From NCBI GenBank assembly GCA_003116875.1, contig BCKT01000005.1, forward strand, positions 868,001-932,000: a stretch of 64,000 nt of DNA. The letters run 5' to 3'. Positions 1 through 16,078 of this stretch are shown piece after piece; position 1 is the stretch's first letter, and every line of letters begins with the position of its first letter. This stretch comes from Takashimella koratensis. Lineage: Eukaryota; Basidiomycota; Tremellomycetes; Trichosporonales; Tetragoniomycetaceae. The position numbers were made by a program, and so were the translations under genes. Under the pieces are notes generated by a model. That model had not been told where the DNA came from and did not search any database. It saw nothing but the letters and a program-made list of their open reading frames with translations.

Positions 1-112
1 ACTCCAGGTCCTGACCTCTCCTGTTCCCCCTCTTCTCTTGGTCGTTGTCGATCATGTGGGACTGGAGACTGGGAATTGGACTGGACGCTGATTGAGAATT
101 TGTTGGTGATAG

Positions 113-695
113 ATGTGCGCGTTCTATGGGATCGAGTTTAATGGTGGTCGATTGCGCCGAACAGCTGATTACAAGGCTCGATGTGAGCATCACTTTCCCC
201 TCTTTTTCCTCACTTCCCCTTTGCTTTCTCCCCACCGTGTCCGACACCAACTGAAACCTTCTTCACTTTCCCCTCACTCCTCTTCATACACTTTTTCCAG
301 TCTCCAACCTCCAATCGCGTGGCCACAACCTCCTCCGTCTGACCCGTATCCTCAAACACCTCTCCGAATTCCCTTTCCTCCAACCCCACGCCGCAGCCCT
401 GGTCCTCTTCCTCGCCGCACAGCACAGCGACGGTCGACTCAACTTGACTCCTCGCGGTGATGGAGCGCGCGGGAACGGCACGATGCATGGGGACAGTATG
501 GATAAGTGGTGGGTGAATTGCTTTCGAGATGAGGAAGAGAGAAAACAAGTGAAGAGTTTGGTACTTGGAAGAGGAAGGTTGGGGGAAGGGAAATGGGGTG
601 AGGAAGAGTGGGGGAAATGGTATGATGCTCGAACTCAGGGAGGGAAAGTAGGTTGGGCGGGTGAACAAGAAGACTCGAGTGAGGTAGACAATTAA
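113..695 (+). CDS. OGFr-domain protein, 3' part (5' end outside window)
   Basis: Two exons are visible: 113-182 and 301-695, joined in phase across a GTGAGC...CCAG intron, with TAA at 693-695. The exon at 113 follows a 3' splice site (GATAG), and an in-frame TAG lies just before its ATG, so the gene continues upstream beyond a further intron. The joined protein reads AFYGIEF...ADYKARFSNLQ, then NLLRLTRILKHLSEFPFLQ. This matches the conserved region of opioid growth factor receptor-like proteins (…GFYGI…NYQKRF.NL…NNLRITRILKSLGE…). The tail is Gly/Glu/Trp-rich (GEGKWGEEEWGKWYDAR). Animal OGFr is a nuclear-envelope-associated receptor; the role of fungal relatives is not established and I assign none. 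It is convergent with NMD3, with 263 bp between the stop codons. The family call is fairly secure; the N-terminus is unseen. Confidence 0.72.
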
Positions 696-958
696 GGATT
701 TGGACAGACGCGAGCATTAACATTGACCCATTGTAAGTTTAAACAATGTACATACATCTTTCTCTCTCAGCCGCAAGTCAAGAGCAATGACGGCTTTGTA
801 TGTATTCTGTGCGCTTTACCATGGACTGTGGACTATGGACCAAAGACCATGAGCCTGAATCACGCAACATGGTTAATGACATATACATGCACCAGCCGTA
901 CTAAACGCTCATACACACACTCTCTCCCATCTCCCAACCTCCTCCTTCCCTAACACCC

Positions 959-3169
959 TCACTCCACTTCCTCGGCAGCATCATCCCCTACGTCCATCTC
1001 CTCAAAGTGCTCCAAGAGCTCATCCATATCAATCTCTGGGAAATCCTCTTCATCCTCATCATCGCTGGCATCTGCATCCGCTCCCTCATCCACCTCTTCA
1101 TGAGCTGGCAGACCTCCATCGATCTCCATCCTTGCAGCAGCGGCGTTGACTGCACCTGTTCTCCGTTTCCCGCCTCGCATTCCGGACCCCTTTGACCCGC
1201 CCATCGCGACATCGCCTTCGTCGTCGCCCTCGTCCTGTCCAGCCGGGGCGCGGTACAGGTTGATTGCTGAGCGCATCTCCTTGTCTTCCTCAAGATCACG
1301 AAGGAACAACTCGTAATCCCTCTCGACATTCTTCGCGTCCACACCACCGCGTCTCCCGAGCGCACCACGACCAACAGCTGTCGATCCCTCCGCCATACCT
1401 TCCTCGGCCTCTTTCGCGATCGACTTGAGCTTCCAGTTACGTGGACGAGCCTTCTTCCTGCGGTTCGGGTACGTCTTCTTGACCAAGATCACATTCGGTA
1501 TCCGATCTTGATCGAGAGACTCGTAGACCGGGTTGTTGAAATTAGCGTTGGTCAGGTCGTAACCGAGGACAGTGTCACCAGGCTGGAGAATGGAACCGAG
1601 GTGGGTACGAGTGTGGTAGATCCCGTCGTCACCCATCCCGTCGTCGTCAGTTCGCCCGCCAGAGCCAGATGCGCGCGTCACTTGACAGTCGGCAAGGACG
1701 TAACGCCCACGAACGGGGCCGACGGGCTCCACGTCGAGGACAACGTATTCGACCAGGTCAGAGACAGTCGCCAGGGACTCGAAGGGCTGGCGCCAGTAGA
1801 CGCCCGAGGTGACGTCGGTTTGCTGCAGTGTGATCGGGTCGAGCAAGTGCATCGAGTTGCCAACACGAGAGCAGATCGTCAATGGCCTGGGAAGTGTAAG
1901 TAAAACTAGACCTGAGCAGGGATATGGTCAGGGTGACCACGGCATGACTCACGAGATATTACCCCATGACTTGGCAAGAGGCTTGGGGATACAGACGAGG
2001 TCGTCTTTGCAGATAGGTACAATCTCGACAGAGTAGGTAAACTTGTAGTTGGACGTTCCGTTGTGGGTATCGGACGAGATGAGCTGTTCGGAGCCTTTTG
2101 TTCTGAATCGGGGTCAGCTGTGTACCCCGTTGTCGTGCTGTAGCTGTCCACTTTAGACTCACCGGACGGGCACGACACCAGAAAGGAACTCGACCATCTT
2201 GATGGCTAGGTTACGCTCAGTGTAGAAAAAATCGAGACCGTCTCGCTTCTCAGTGATGCTTGTGGTATCCCTGTCTTTGTCAGCAAGAGACCCTAAGGCA
2301 GCGGCAAATCTCGCAACCTATCCCCTAGATTCAAACCCCGGTCTCCAACCTCCACTGCGATTCTACTCACTTGTGGGCATTGTGTTTGAGGATAATCTGC
2401 TCAAGGAACAAGAACGTCCTCTTGTGCGTAACCTTTTGCCTAACCTGTACACTGGCCTTCCACGTATTCTTCGCTGCCAACCTGGTACACTGCGGACACT
2501 GGCCTGTCTGAACCACGAGGGTAAGGACAAATGTCTGTTGGAGAACAGTATTGGCAAGGACTTCTTTTTGGATAGTGATTTTCAACTTGATACGGCGCGA
2601 GTGGGGTTCGGTCCAGATGAAGGAAGCGTCGATCAATCGGACTTTCATCAATGGTCGCGCAATCTTCTTCAGGCAGATAGCTAGTTGTTGAAAGTGGAGA
2701 AAAGAAGGAATGAGAAAGAGGTGTCGATGTCAGCTAGCAGTCCAAGGAGGGAGTGGGTATAAGGGTGGAAGAGGTAGAAGGGGTGGGTGAAAAATCAAAG
2801 GTTTCCAGGTGAAAGCTTACCAAGCAGTTCACGAGACTCGGGTTGAGCTGAAGTCCATGTCTGAGGAGGTGACAAGAACCTTTCACACCCTCTACAAAAG
2901 TTGATCGATGCTTCCTTGGGGATCCCTTCTGTGATATCGACCGAGTTTCGAAGACACCCAACGCCTAGAAATCTCACGGTCAGCGTCCACGGTGGGTTCG
3001 GGAGTCCGTTGAAGTTCCAACCTTCTTTGAGTCGGCCGACCCGTCGCGGCAGACAAGAAGAAAAGAGAGACTTACAGAGACCTGCGCCGTTGGCAGAGGA
3101 AATGACGGTCCCGCAATCCGCACAGAGAATGTAACTCTCCTTCCCATGAGCGTCTGGCTCGTACTCCAT
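959..3169 (-). CDS. NMD3: 60S ribosomal subunit nuclear export adaptor Nmd3
   Basis: Nmd3 binds the pre-60S ribosomal subunit and bridges it to the Crm1 exportin for export from the nucleus; it is released in the cytoplasm. I place six exons: 3076-3169, 2821-2964, 2371-2680, 2163-2270, 1953-2102 and 959-1886. Together they give 1734 nt, one open frame of 577 residues; yeast Nmd3 is about 518. The start at 3169 (MEYEPDAHGKESYILCADCG) puts the first zinc-binding Cys pair near residue 16, followed by CVGCLR, FCRGCERF and a QCPQC pair. The central part is typical (HNAHKDTTSITEKRDGLDFF; YKFTYSVEIVPICKDDLVC; TICSRVGNSMHLLDP). The C-terminal ~80 residues are very acidic (DDEDEEDFPEIDMDELLEHF), where known Nmd3 carries its leucine-rich export signal. 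All introns have GT-AG ends. The identification is strong. Confidence 0.95.
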
Positions 3170-3332
3170 TGTCACAAGTGAAGCGGGTGGTAGTGATAAA
3201 GTGGGAAGGTGGTAAAGTGGTAAAGTGGTAGATGAGTAAGAGAGTGTGAGATCGGAATGGACACTCGTTGTAGGTTGTAGGAAATCTAAAATGAAAAATA
3301 TCAAAAAATTCAGTCGGGTGTTCGTTCCCAGG

Positions 3333-3358
3333 CACACACACACACACACACACACACC
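3333..3358. repeat. (CA)n microsatellite
   Basis: About 13 perfect CA dinucleotides, 165 bp upstream of the NMD3 start codon. Confidence 0.95.
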
Positions 3359-3825
3359 GGAGCCGGGAGGAGGAAGGGGGTGATTGATAAGCAGACTCCC
3401 AAGGGGGATATAAGGATGCGCATTAGGTCCGGGGATTAGCAAGTGAACCTCCAAGGGATTATGAACCGCAGGGTGGCGGATTAGGATGGATGGAAATTTG
3501 AGTACACGTCAGGTAATACTGTGGCGAATCGTGGGACACTGGTTGTCCCAGTCGTCGTCGTTGGTGCCCATTCTCGCCCTGGCTCAAAGTTAGAGGTATC
3601 GACAGACTGAGAGTCATGGACGAGGGCATTAACAGTATCATCTTAACATGGTTTCCTCTGTCTACTTCCCAAGACAGCGCTACGTGCGTTTTACTTTGAC
3701 TTTTCATCCTTCCCCTTGCACCCTTCCTTATGCCAACTGTATCATCACCACACCTTAAACCTTGGTTCTTCTACTGCCAGAGCTAGTTTAACAGCTGTAC
3801 CCTTTAGACTACTTTCTCCGCTCCT

Positions 3826-3885
3826 CACTCTTCACTCTTCACTCTTCACTCTTCACTATTCACTCTTCACTCTTCATCCTCTCTA
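3826..3885. repeat. Short tandem repeat of ACTCTTC-type heptamers
   Basis: Seven-base units (ACTCTTC, with one ACTATTC variant) repeat about seven times on the + strand. The tract lies between NMD3 and the PHD gene with no coding potential around it. Confidence 0.85.
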
Positions 3886-4480
3886 CTCTTCATATGATTA
3901 ACAGTCATCGATACCGACACTCCCAAAAGATCTGAATCGAAACGAGATAGAGAATGACGAGCAAGAACTGTTGGTGCTTGAGTGCTTGCAAGGTGCGACA
4001 GACGAGAGCAAGACGTCCGGATCCGCGCGGCGGAACCGAGAGGTCCAAAAGCGAGTAAGTGGGTGCCGGGTATGCAAGATGCGAGGTACCAAGACCGACT
4101 GGGCAAGACACAAGATGTTAGAATTGCTGACCGGTCATGTACATGCGGGTCGTAGATGCGGGCGGGCGTAAGAGTGTGCTTGAAAGTGTACGTTCGTTCG
4201 TGCGGGCGTGCGTGATTGCAAACGTGACTTGCGTACAATGCTGTTTGCAGTTAAAGTTTACGAAACCGGCGAGATGAGCCTAAACGCCTGAACCTATACC
4301 TGCGTGAAGGCTAAAGATGTCGTTTCGTTTCGTTGCGAGATCTCGCACTCTTGCGTAGTTCGTCCTTCTTTCGTATCCGTCACGTTCCACCCCGCCAACC
4401 CCTTGTGCCTCCACATGCCTCCCATCTCCAATCGCCCTTCTCGCCAGTCCCGCTACCCATGCCCCACAACCACCCCCGTT

Positions 4481-7400
4481 CTAGTCGCTATCGACCTCGA
4501 CATCGACCCTCTCCTCATCTTCATCCAGGGACATACCCAGTCCCAACCCGCTTCTCGAGCTCGACCTCAGATGACTAAACTTGTTCCCGCTGAGTGTCCT
4601 CCTCGCGAAGGGGCTTGGGGAAACCGGTTGCGCCGCACCGAGGAGTGCACCGGTAGGTCCTCGTCGAATCACCGACGGCGACGCGGGCGAGTTCATGCCT
4701 CCGACCGCACCCGTGTCAGACAACGAAGTCGCCAAAGCCGCCGACGCCGGACCAGACAAAGACGCCGCGGATCGGACTCGGTCCGCAGCAGATACCGATA
4801 CCGACCCGCCAGCTGTGAGACCCTGGAGGCCCTGTAGGAACTCGTGTTTCGTCGGAACGAGGTCAGCGAATGGTGGAACGCCCGAGACGTTCCTGTTCCT
4901 CCCTGCTGGGCCTGGTGTGTCACCCGCCGTCGCGAGGAGGTTGGATGGGTTCCTCGACCGTGACATCAGCGGGGTCATGGAGAACAGGCTGTTGAACGTC
5001 CCTGCTAGGCGGGGGTCGGTATCAAGGTGCCTCGAGGGTGTGGAGTTGACGTCGAAGATTGGGTCGTCCAGGCGGGGGGTCGCGAAGCGTTCAGGCAGCC
5101 GAGCGGCAATAGGCGCGGGCGTGGACGGAGAGTCATCGTGTTCGTTTTCGTTCAGACCCCAGATGTCGCCGCCGTACGACAAGACGCGGGCGCGCTGGGG
5201 GCGGGATGGAGAGCCCGGGGCGCCAAGGAAAGTCATGGGTGTGCGCGCGGCACCAATGGCAGCGAGTGTGCCTCGGAGCGGGTCGGCACCAAACATGGGC
5301 GAAGGAGCGAGCGCCAGCGCTGCGTCCCCCTTGTACGCCGACCGTTCGTTCGACTGCGCATACCCACGAGGTGTCCGTGCGACCGCGGGAGTCGCCATGA
5401 GCGCCTCACGCTGGGCGGCGCCGACGCAGGTATCGCATACCCAGTCGGCCTGGATCTCGTCAAGCCCAACACACGCGACATGGTGCCATGTTCGACAGGA
5501 CGAGCAGGAGATGAGGGAACCCGCGCCCGGTGCGGCCGATTTGCAAACGCAGTTGATCACACCCGCTGGTGACCCGGCGGCGTTTGCAGCAGCAGCGGCG
5601 GCGGCCATAGCGACAGCGGGCGAAGTTGTCGTCGTCTTCCTCAACGAATAGAGGAGGGCGTCCCTCGCGTCGGAAGGGTAGATCTGCCAGTCGGTCGAGA
5701 TGGGTGCGTTTCGACTTCGGGCGCGGATGACGTTCTTGCCCTTGCGAGTCGAGGCGAGCTGCTCGTCAGCGGCTTCGTGCTCGTCGTCGCTTGGGGTCTC
5801 GAGGTACCGCCGAAGCAAAGCCGATCGTTCTCGCTCCTGTCGCTGCTCGCGCGCCTTTTTGGCCGACGCACGCCACTGACCCTCGTTCTCCGGCCAATCG
5901 GGGCGAGATCGGGAGCTGGGACCGGCGACATGACTCGATGCCCACTCGTCCTCGTCGTCCCGGCGGACCTCCTCGACGGCATCGATCACGTCGTCCATCT
6001 TGATGAACGCTAACGCTTTTTCCTTTCGCAGAGCGACGCGGGACATCTCGCCGTGGCGCGTGTTAACGCGGACCGAGAACATCGAGCGGCCGCCAGGACT
6101 GGGGAGCTGCGACGAGAACGCCTTGAGCCTGCGCGAAGTCTTGTCCTCGCGAGTCTTGGGGGTGTCCTTGACATCATCGGGAAGCGGGACCATGTCAGAG
6201 ATGGGCGTGCGCAAAACGGACGAGGGCTCTGGTCGGCTGTCGCTTGATTCGGCTTCTCGTTCAAGCCATGCGAGCTCAGACGCAAGGACCTCGGTGGTGA
6301 CGAGCGATGCGACGCCCGCTTCGTTGACGGCAAGCGTTGTTGACGACGACAGTCGAGGAGGAGCTCGCTCTCGAAGCTGCTCGATCGCCTCATCGCCAGT
6401 CGAGTTGCGGACGAGGCCAAGCTTGCGCCCTTCCTCCTCGGTCACAGTCACGTAGACGCCGTGCTGGGACATGTCCTCGGGGACGTCCTGGTGCGAAGGC
6501 AGACTGCCGTTTGAGACATTGCGCCCTGTTGATGGAGGAGTTGGCAATTGAGACTGCACAGAGGGCGGGGCGTCATCGACCTTGACTCGCTTGACAGTTC
6601 GAGCGCCAGAGTTGGTCTCTGGGAGCTTGGACTTGGCGTGTCGCTTCGGCGTCTGCATCTTGGACGGGGAGCCCTCGCGCTTTCGCTTTGCCGCGTTGGT
6701 CGAGTCGTTGAAGTTGAGAGCATCATTTGTCTCGTACAAGGGAGTGTTGGTGTACAACGGGCGAGCTTCTTGCGAGTTGCGGCGGTTTGAGGGGCCAGCA
6801 GACGTTGACGCTTGGGCATATTGCTGCACGCCCTGATGTTGGCCGCCGAGCTGGGGCTGGGAATAGGGGTAGTATAGTTGGCCATTTGGGTAGGCGTGGG
6901 GAGCAGACTGATAAGGGTATGGTGCTGGAGGGAACGTCGGTGCCGAGCCAGACATCGACCCAGTCTGTGGGGTAGCGTAAGCCGCTTGTGAATCGGCTTG
7001 AGCCGAGTAGGTTGGCGACGGTGCTGCCTGTCTGTTCAATCTGGCTACGTCAGCAAAAACTCGAGTTGCACGATATATCTGTGCCAACCCACTTGTCCTT
7101 GTGGGACCGTTTCCCGCTCATGGTGACGCCGTAGTGGTCCGTGATGAGCTCCTGCTTGAGGGCTGGCGCCGAGGAGTGCGGTGTTGGCGCGGAAGTCTCA
7201 AACAGGACCCCTCCGTTCATGGTACGAGGAGCTAAGGCTGTGTGTGGGCGGCGATAGTCGTAGGCGGGGTAAGAGAGATTTGGGTCGAGTTGGTGAAGTG
7301 GGTATGGGTAATGGTTGTTATGGTCAGTGACGCCGCCCAAGACAAGGGAGTAGAACGGGCCGCCAAAGTGGTCGTGGTGGGAGAGAGGTTGGGGAGGGGT

Positions 7401-7709
7401 GGGACAAGAGAGTAAGGGTCCAGGAACAGAGTAGGAATGGGTGTTGGCTGGAGTAGGAGGGGATGGAGAGCAAGGGGATGGGTGTTGGTCTGCGTCCATG
7501 ACTGAGGATCCAAACGACGGCGACGACAGTGGTCGATGGGAAGGTGGGGCAGGGGGTGGGGCAGGGAAGGGAAGAGGGCTGAAGAGGGAAGGAGGGGAAG
7601 TGCAAGCGAGGAGATCAAGGTGAGGGTCAAGATCAAACAGAAGGGACAGTTGGTCGTCGACCTCTTCTCGATCCGACAGTCGACCGAGCTTGTCTCTCCC
7701 GTAGCCCAT
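4481..7709 (-). CDS. PHD-finger protein, low-complexity, likely chromatin-associated
   Basis: Two exons, 7093-7709 and 4481-7040, joined in phase (GTGGGT donor, CCAG acceptor), give 1058 residues. I chose the ATG at 7709 (MGYGRDKLGRLSDREEVDDQ) because the sequence from there has protein-like character. A shorter start at 7121 (MSGKRSHKDK) is possible. The only domain I recognise is a PHD zinc finger near residues 700-745: CVCKS, CSSCRTWHHVACVGL and WVCDTC give the Cys4-His-Cys3 ligand pattern. PHD fingers usually read histone H3 tails, so a nuclear role is inferred. The rest is Ser/Pro/Ala-rich with Lys/Arg-rich stretches (AAKRKREGSPSK; PKRHAKSK) that could be nuclear localisation signals, and an acidic C-terminus. 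No catalytic or bromo domain is visible. No orthologue name can be given. Confidence 0.78.
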
Positions 7710-10700
7710 GAAAGTGGAGAGGATGGGTGGTGGGTCGTGGTAGTGGGCGGTGGGATGGTGTGAACAAAAGCGGCGGTGCTCGAAGTGCAGGCAAGTCGAT
7801 TGAGAGACCGTCCGGCAGGTCGTTGGGAGGTGGGAGGGTTTTGAAATGGATGATTGAGGGAAGCCAGGGGAAGATGGATCAAGGGGGTGGAGTAATTTCA
7901 AGCCATGTGACAAGAACAATGACAAGGCGGGGATGTGAAGTGGATGGTAGAGAGATGAAGAGGAGGCAGGAAGAGTTGGCAAGCGGTTGAGGACTGGACC
8001 AGGACTCACGATGTAAGGGAGAAGGGGGGGGACGGGCGGGGAAAACAGCGACTGGCGATGGTTACCGGCCGGATTCTTCGTAATGACAAATGACAGAGAA
8101 GGGATATCCCAACGGATGATGCAGGCGAGGCCGTGTGTGGAGAGTGAGTCACTCTTCACCGAGACGAGGGAGATCGGGACGGTGGGAGGGCCGGGCGAGG
8201 GAGGGAGGAAGAGCGGGTAAGGAGAGGGCGAGATTAGGTGTCGAGGCTAGCGAGGGCGAGGCTCGAAAGTGATGCGAGTGAACTGATGTGTTGAGTCACT
8301 GAGGAGGAGGGGGGAAGGGGAGGGGAGAGGGGGGCTAGCAGGAGATGAGTGTATGCTGGAAACAGATCGAGAGTTTCACCCTGTCTCGGAATCCGGGAGG
8401 GAGGGGGTCGGGGAGAGCGGTGCTGAGGTCGAGAGAAAGCGAAGTAACCTTGTTTCCTTTCGAGCTGAATTGGACCGGCCAGTGACCACGCTCGTCTCGA
8501 GGCTATTACGTCTGTATCTCCTTGGGTAAATCGGGTTGCCGAGAAGGACTGGCGGGCTCGAAGCTAGCAAGGGGGAGAGGTTACGATAACGATGATGTCG
8601 AGGGAGGAAGGGGGAAAGTAGTGTTTGAGATCGGCGAGGGAGGAAGGGAAGACGGAGAGGACCGCAAGAAATTGATAGACCCAGGACTGTGCGGATTTGA
8701 GTCTAGACGGAGGTGGGCGAAGGGAGAGGGGGTGCAGGAGGTCGATGAGGTAGGCGAGATTGAGAGGATGAGGCAGGATGGGATGGGATGGGATGAGAGC
8801 GAAAAAAGAGAGAGTGGTGGAGCGGAATGTGCAAAGTGATATGTCGCGTCGGATGGGACGGGCGGTGGGAAACTGTAATTCGGCGGGTCGGCCGGGGTCG
8901 AAACGTGTAATGCCAGCGACCGACAGCGAGGAGGTTGAGGATTGAGCCGGTCGAGAGGGATGCGATGGAGAGCGATGCGTGTGACAGACTGAATTGGTTG
9001 GGTCGTAGGTGGACTGAGAGGGTGATAGGCAGTGTCAGAGTGTAGCCAAGAGCCGGGTGGGGGAGGGGGGCAGAAGGCAGGAGGCAGGAGGCAGGAAGGG
9101 GATGTGTCTCGGGGATGGTCGATGACAACGTAGGGAGGGCGAGTAGTACCTTTTTTTTTCTTTTTTTTTTTACTCTCTCTATTATTCCTTTCCCCTGCTT
9201 TTCGTTCCAATGTCGTTTAATTGCAAAGGGGTCCGGGGGGTACCAAGGGCGGGGGGATGGAGAGGATACTGAAGGGTCGATGATAAGAATCAAGCTAAAT
9301 GGAATAGTGGAGTAGTACGAAGGGGATATTGGGCAAACTCTATTACGATAGACAGCGTGGAAGGACAAGGGCCGAGCCAGATGCAGAGGAAATAGGGATT
9401 AGGTTTGGGTGTGAAAAGAGATGCAATGTATTGTCGGGACGGGGACTGTATTGTCCAGCCTAGGATTCAGGCAACCAACGCTCAGGGGGAACGACGACGG
9501 TCGGGTACTTTCTACACTGAACTGTACTGTACTGTATCGCTTCGGCTCTCGGTGCTTGGTGTATGGTGCATGATGCATGGCCATCGCTACGGATCGTCTC
9601 GTGGCTGAGCAGGCTCTCCTGACTCTGAACGCACCCTATCTCCCTCTTCCCAGTTTTTTATAGCATCCTCTCCCTGTGCCCGCTGGTAGTTGGAATGGAT
9701 TTTATTGTTTTTGTGTCGGTTCATGACAGGACAAGGGTCTGACTTGCCCTACCCTGGGGCTTTCCTTACCCCTGACCATCAGCGCCCATCCCATCACCTC
9801 GCCTCGCGCACACCGATACCCACACACACTCACACACACACACACATCCACACACACACTGAGCCCTCTCATCAGAGGCGCTGGATGGGTTCCTCTCGCG
9901 TGCATTACCTGCTTACTCCTCCCTCCCTCCTTCTCTCCCGAGCACACCACCCACCTCTTGCTCGCCGGTATCCGCCACGGCCAAGGCGGCTGCCCGATCA
10001 TCGTCTCCAGCAATCCCCCCTCCCTCTTCCCTCCACCCAGCCCCATCGACCCACCCACCGGCAGGCAGTCAGGTCCGCCCAGTTATCCTTAATCAGGGCA
10101 CACATCCCTCACTCCCTGCACATATCCCGTAACACTGACCCACCAGACATCCGCACCACACTCACCCACCGTCCCCTCCCTCATCCCATCCCCCACCCGC
10201 CATGCTTACAGGTCAGCGGCGCTCCGGCGAGGCTGAACCCCACTACTAACTACCAAACCAGCCTCCCCGCCGCTTGTCCCATCTTCTATCCTTATTACCA
10301 AATACCCCGCCGAACAGGCCTAGATCCCGGACCTACTTCTTCCTGACGCCGGACCCAGAACGCACAGACTCTCTTGCACCCGCTCGCTATCCGATCCACC
10401 ATTCGTCTCTGCCCAACGGAGTACGCACGTTTTTTTTTTTCTCTCTCTCTTTCCCCCGTCCCATCCATCCCTTCTTTTTTTACGCAGCATGGGTTTGGTC
10501 AGGTCTCGGCAGAGAAAGTATGGTCCATACGATGCGACACCGTCTTTGATCGCCTGACCCCTTTATCCCATTTTCCTTTTTAACAGTCTTTTCCTGACAA
10601 CGGACCTGACAATGCAATGAAGGCAAGAAACAGGGGGTTTGGGTGGGTTAATGACATGGGTGTTACGGTATTTCGTTGGAGCTACAAGCTTAGAATTGAA

Positions 10701-11862
10701 CCGGGGTCTGCCCATTTGACAGCGAGTAGGATGCAAAGACCATGACGAGGTCGTCGTAGACCCGGAGCTCACCGATCATGGGTCCTATCCCGCATGACCC
10801 GTTTCCGTATCCCGGTTCGATGCGATGCCGGCTGAACCGCGGGCTCCCGGTCTCGCAAGCCCATCACTCCCTCCTAGCCCTGTCCACAGACACAATCGTC
10901 AACACATCCCGTTCCCACCGACAACACACCATCATCTACGCCAATCTCATCATTTCAAGCACTGTTGACTCCCACACATGGTACTTAGCGAGGTACTGGT
11001 ACAATAACCCTCGGGTCGATCGCTGTGAGAATGTTGACAGCCCGCTCTACCCTTTCCTTTTCCCCTGCTCTTCTCATTTCCGACGATCGTTGTTTACTCG
11101 TCCTCGTCTGCGGGTCTCCGCCTACGTGGAAGCTACGGACATCCACATCCCCCACTCTCCCGTCTCCGACTCTGACGCGTTCCAAAATACCCCAGCCAGG
11201 TCCGAGAAACCTTGATTTTTTTTTCCTTCTCCTACGCGTCGGCACGTCGCGCACACTCTTACCTCTTGTAGCAACTGGCCGGTTCTCTTTCCCCCCCAGC
11301 CTGTCGTCCAGAGCCGTCATTTTTTTTTGCGCATTCTTTTTTATTCTTTTATCCTTTCTTCTTCGGTGAATCGACCCTGAATTTTCATTGTGGCGTGGGT
11401 CGAAAAGACCACCAGAAACCAGAGAGAATCAAGCGAACAAGCAGAGCCGTACTTGACAGAGCTGCGTTGGAAACCAGCTACAGCAGAGGTGTAGCTAGAA
11501 TGCATACGCGACGACGATTGGCCAACGATATGCCTCGATGTGTGGACTGCTATCTGGCGCTAGTGCAGGGGTGAGTACCCATTGATCGACCCGTTCCTTG
11601 CCCTTGCGGCTGCTGCGTCATTTTGCTTGCTAGTCTGTTCCCAGTTGTCTCACAAGCCGTTGCATACCACCCACTTTCTTGCTCATGAATGTAGATCGAT
11701 ATCTTATTGCTTCACGACAAACACATGCATACAATCCTTGGACTCCTATGCTACTTGACCACAAACAACCTCAGACCCCTTTCGCAGAGGTGCGAGCAAG
11801 AGGATGCTTGGCATTCTCGTTGGCGATGGTCGCTGAATCGTTGTGTCTTCTTACGACCCGCC
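7710..11862. other. 4.1-kb stretch upstream of the PHD gene with no supported gene
   Basis: This is the longest gene-free stretch in the window. It has strong strand asymmetry: GA-rich on the + strand from about 7.7 to 9.1 kb, C/T-rich from about 9.6 to 11.3 kb. It includes a poly-T tract at 9150-9170, a (CA)n tract near 9826-9862 and T-runs near 10430, 11216 and 11320. Open frames here encode Pro/Ser/His-rich low-complexity sequence with no motifs. It may be a large promoter or 5' leader of the PHD gene, or hold a noncoding transcript. The sequence alone does not decide this. Confidence 0.4.
9826..9862. repeat. (CA)n-like microsatellite, imperfect
   Basis: CACACA runs interrupted by CT and TC steps. 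Confidence 0.9.
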
Positions 11863-15051
<3,189 letters not shown>

Positions 15052-16078
15052 GTTGACTGTATTTCTTCTCTATCCGAAAACCAAGTCAGATTTTCGCTCT
15101 CCCAGCTCGTTTTAAGGGCTCCTTGCCAACTTCTCTGCCGTTGGGTCTTGGTCCGAACGAGGATGCGATGGAGGATGGACCCAGACGTCGAGGTGAGTAG
15201 GTGACGGGTGGATGGTGGATGGTGGGTGGATGGATGAATGCGAGGAGGAAAGTGGTTTCAGTGGCCAAAAAGAAACCGACCAACATAAATGGGGGGATTA
15301 TTTAAATGCAGCTTGAAATCCCATTCACTCGTTGTGGCACTTTGACTCGTGCTGTACTTCTCGACGGACGACTTTGATAGCCAGAAGAGACAGGTGCAAA
15401 GACGAGACTGACCGACTTCGGCCCAGCGGACCAAAAAGAAGGCACACGCAAACAAAAGCTCATCCTTCGTTCTCGCCCCTTCTTTCTCTACCGTCTGTCT
15501 GCCTTCGCGTAGAATGAGGGCAAGCATAACCAATTTGCCCGATGTTATCTCTGTTAGTGACAGGGAGAGTCCTCTCGCCGTACCCCTTAACTAGGTTGGA
15601 TTCACCGCCTTTAAGCGTGGGACGAGAGGGAATGATTTCGGCCGAGGATTCGTCAAAAGACCAATTTCGCTTGAATGGCTTATCTCTTCCTACCCTTCTT
15701 CTTTCTTCCCCGCTCTCTTTCCTCTCTCGGCCTTCGTCTATGGATTTGGGGTAGGCTTATCATGGCCTCTTGACTTGCCCTTAAGCCAAAACCGATCATA
15801 TCCCACAAGAACATGCTAGGAGGTGCACCAGAAAAGCCTTCTGCTGAGAGAAGAAAATCCTTTCATTCTGGCCACTTGCTGTCTGAATGAGTAGCTACAT
15901 GTTGGCTGTCCAAGCTTCTTATATGTTTGCCCTCTTTGCCCATCCCCTCTCCTTCTCTCAACTTTGTTCTCGCCCTCGCCAATACCATCGCCTCGATCCT
16001 TCACGACCCAATTGTTTCTTATCCGTCGCTGCGACTGTACAACTTTCACAGAAAACGACAATCAGACCCCTCAACACA
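15052..16078. other. Divergent intergenic region, CEF1 / family A member 1
   Basis: About 1 kb that must hold the promoters of CEF1 (-) and of the gene starting at 16079 (+). It is C/T-rich with short open frames that have no recognisable features. I see no further gene. Confidence 0.45.

Larger units (their letters stand above)
3170..4480. other. Intergenic region between NMD3 and the PHD gene
   Basis: This 1.3 kb upstream region of NMD3 runs to the 3' end of the PHD-finger gene. It holds a (CA)n run and an ACTCTTC-type tandem repeat, listed separately. Short open frames are present, but none shows a recognisable domain or a plausible splice structure. I see no gene here. Confidence 0.5.

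Noticed and set aside
4581..5651. 356-codon open frame on the + strand
   Set aside because: It is antisense to the PHD-finger coding region, Ala/Arg/Ser-rich with no domain; a shadow of GC-biased codons on the other strand.
8581..9368. Overlapping 200-codon open frames on the - strand
   Set aside because: Pro/Ser/His low-complexity reading of GA-rich DNA in more than one frame at once, with no splice structure or motif.
10640..10790. tRNA-like B-box (GGTTCAATTC on the - strand)
   Set aside because: The flanking bases do not pair as a T-arm, and no D-arm, anticodon arm or acceptor stem can be drawn.
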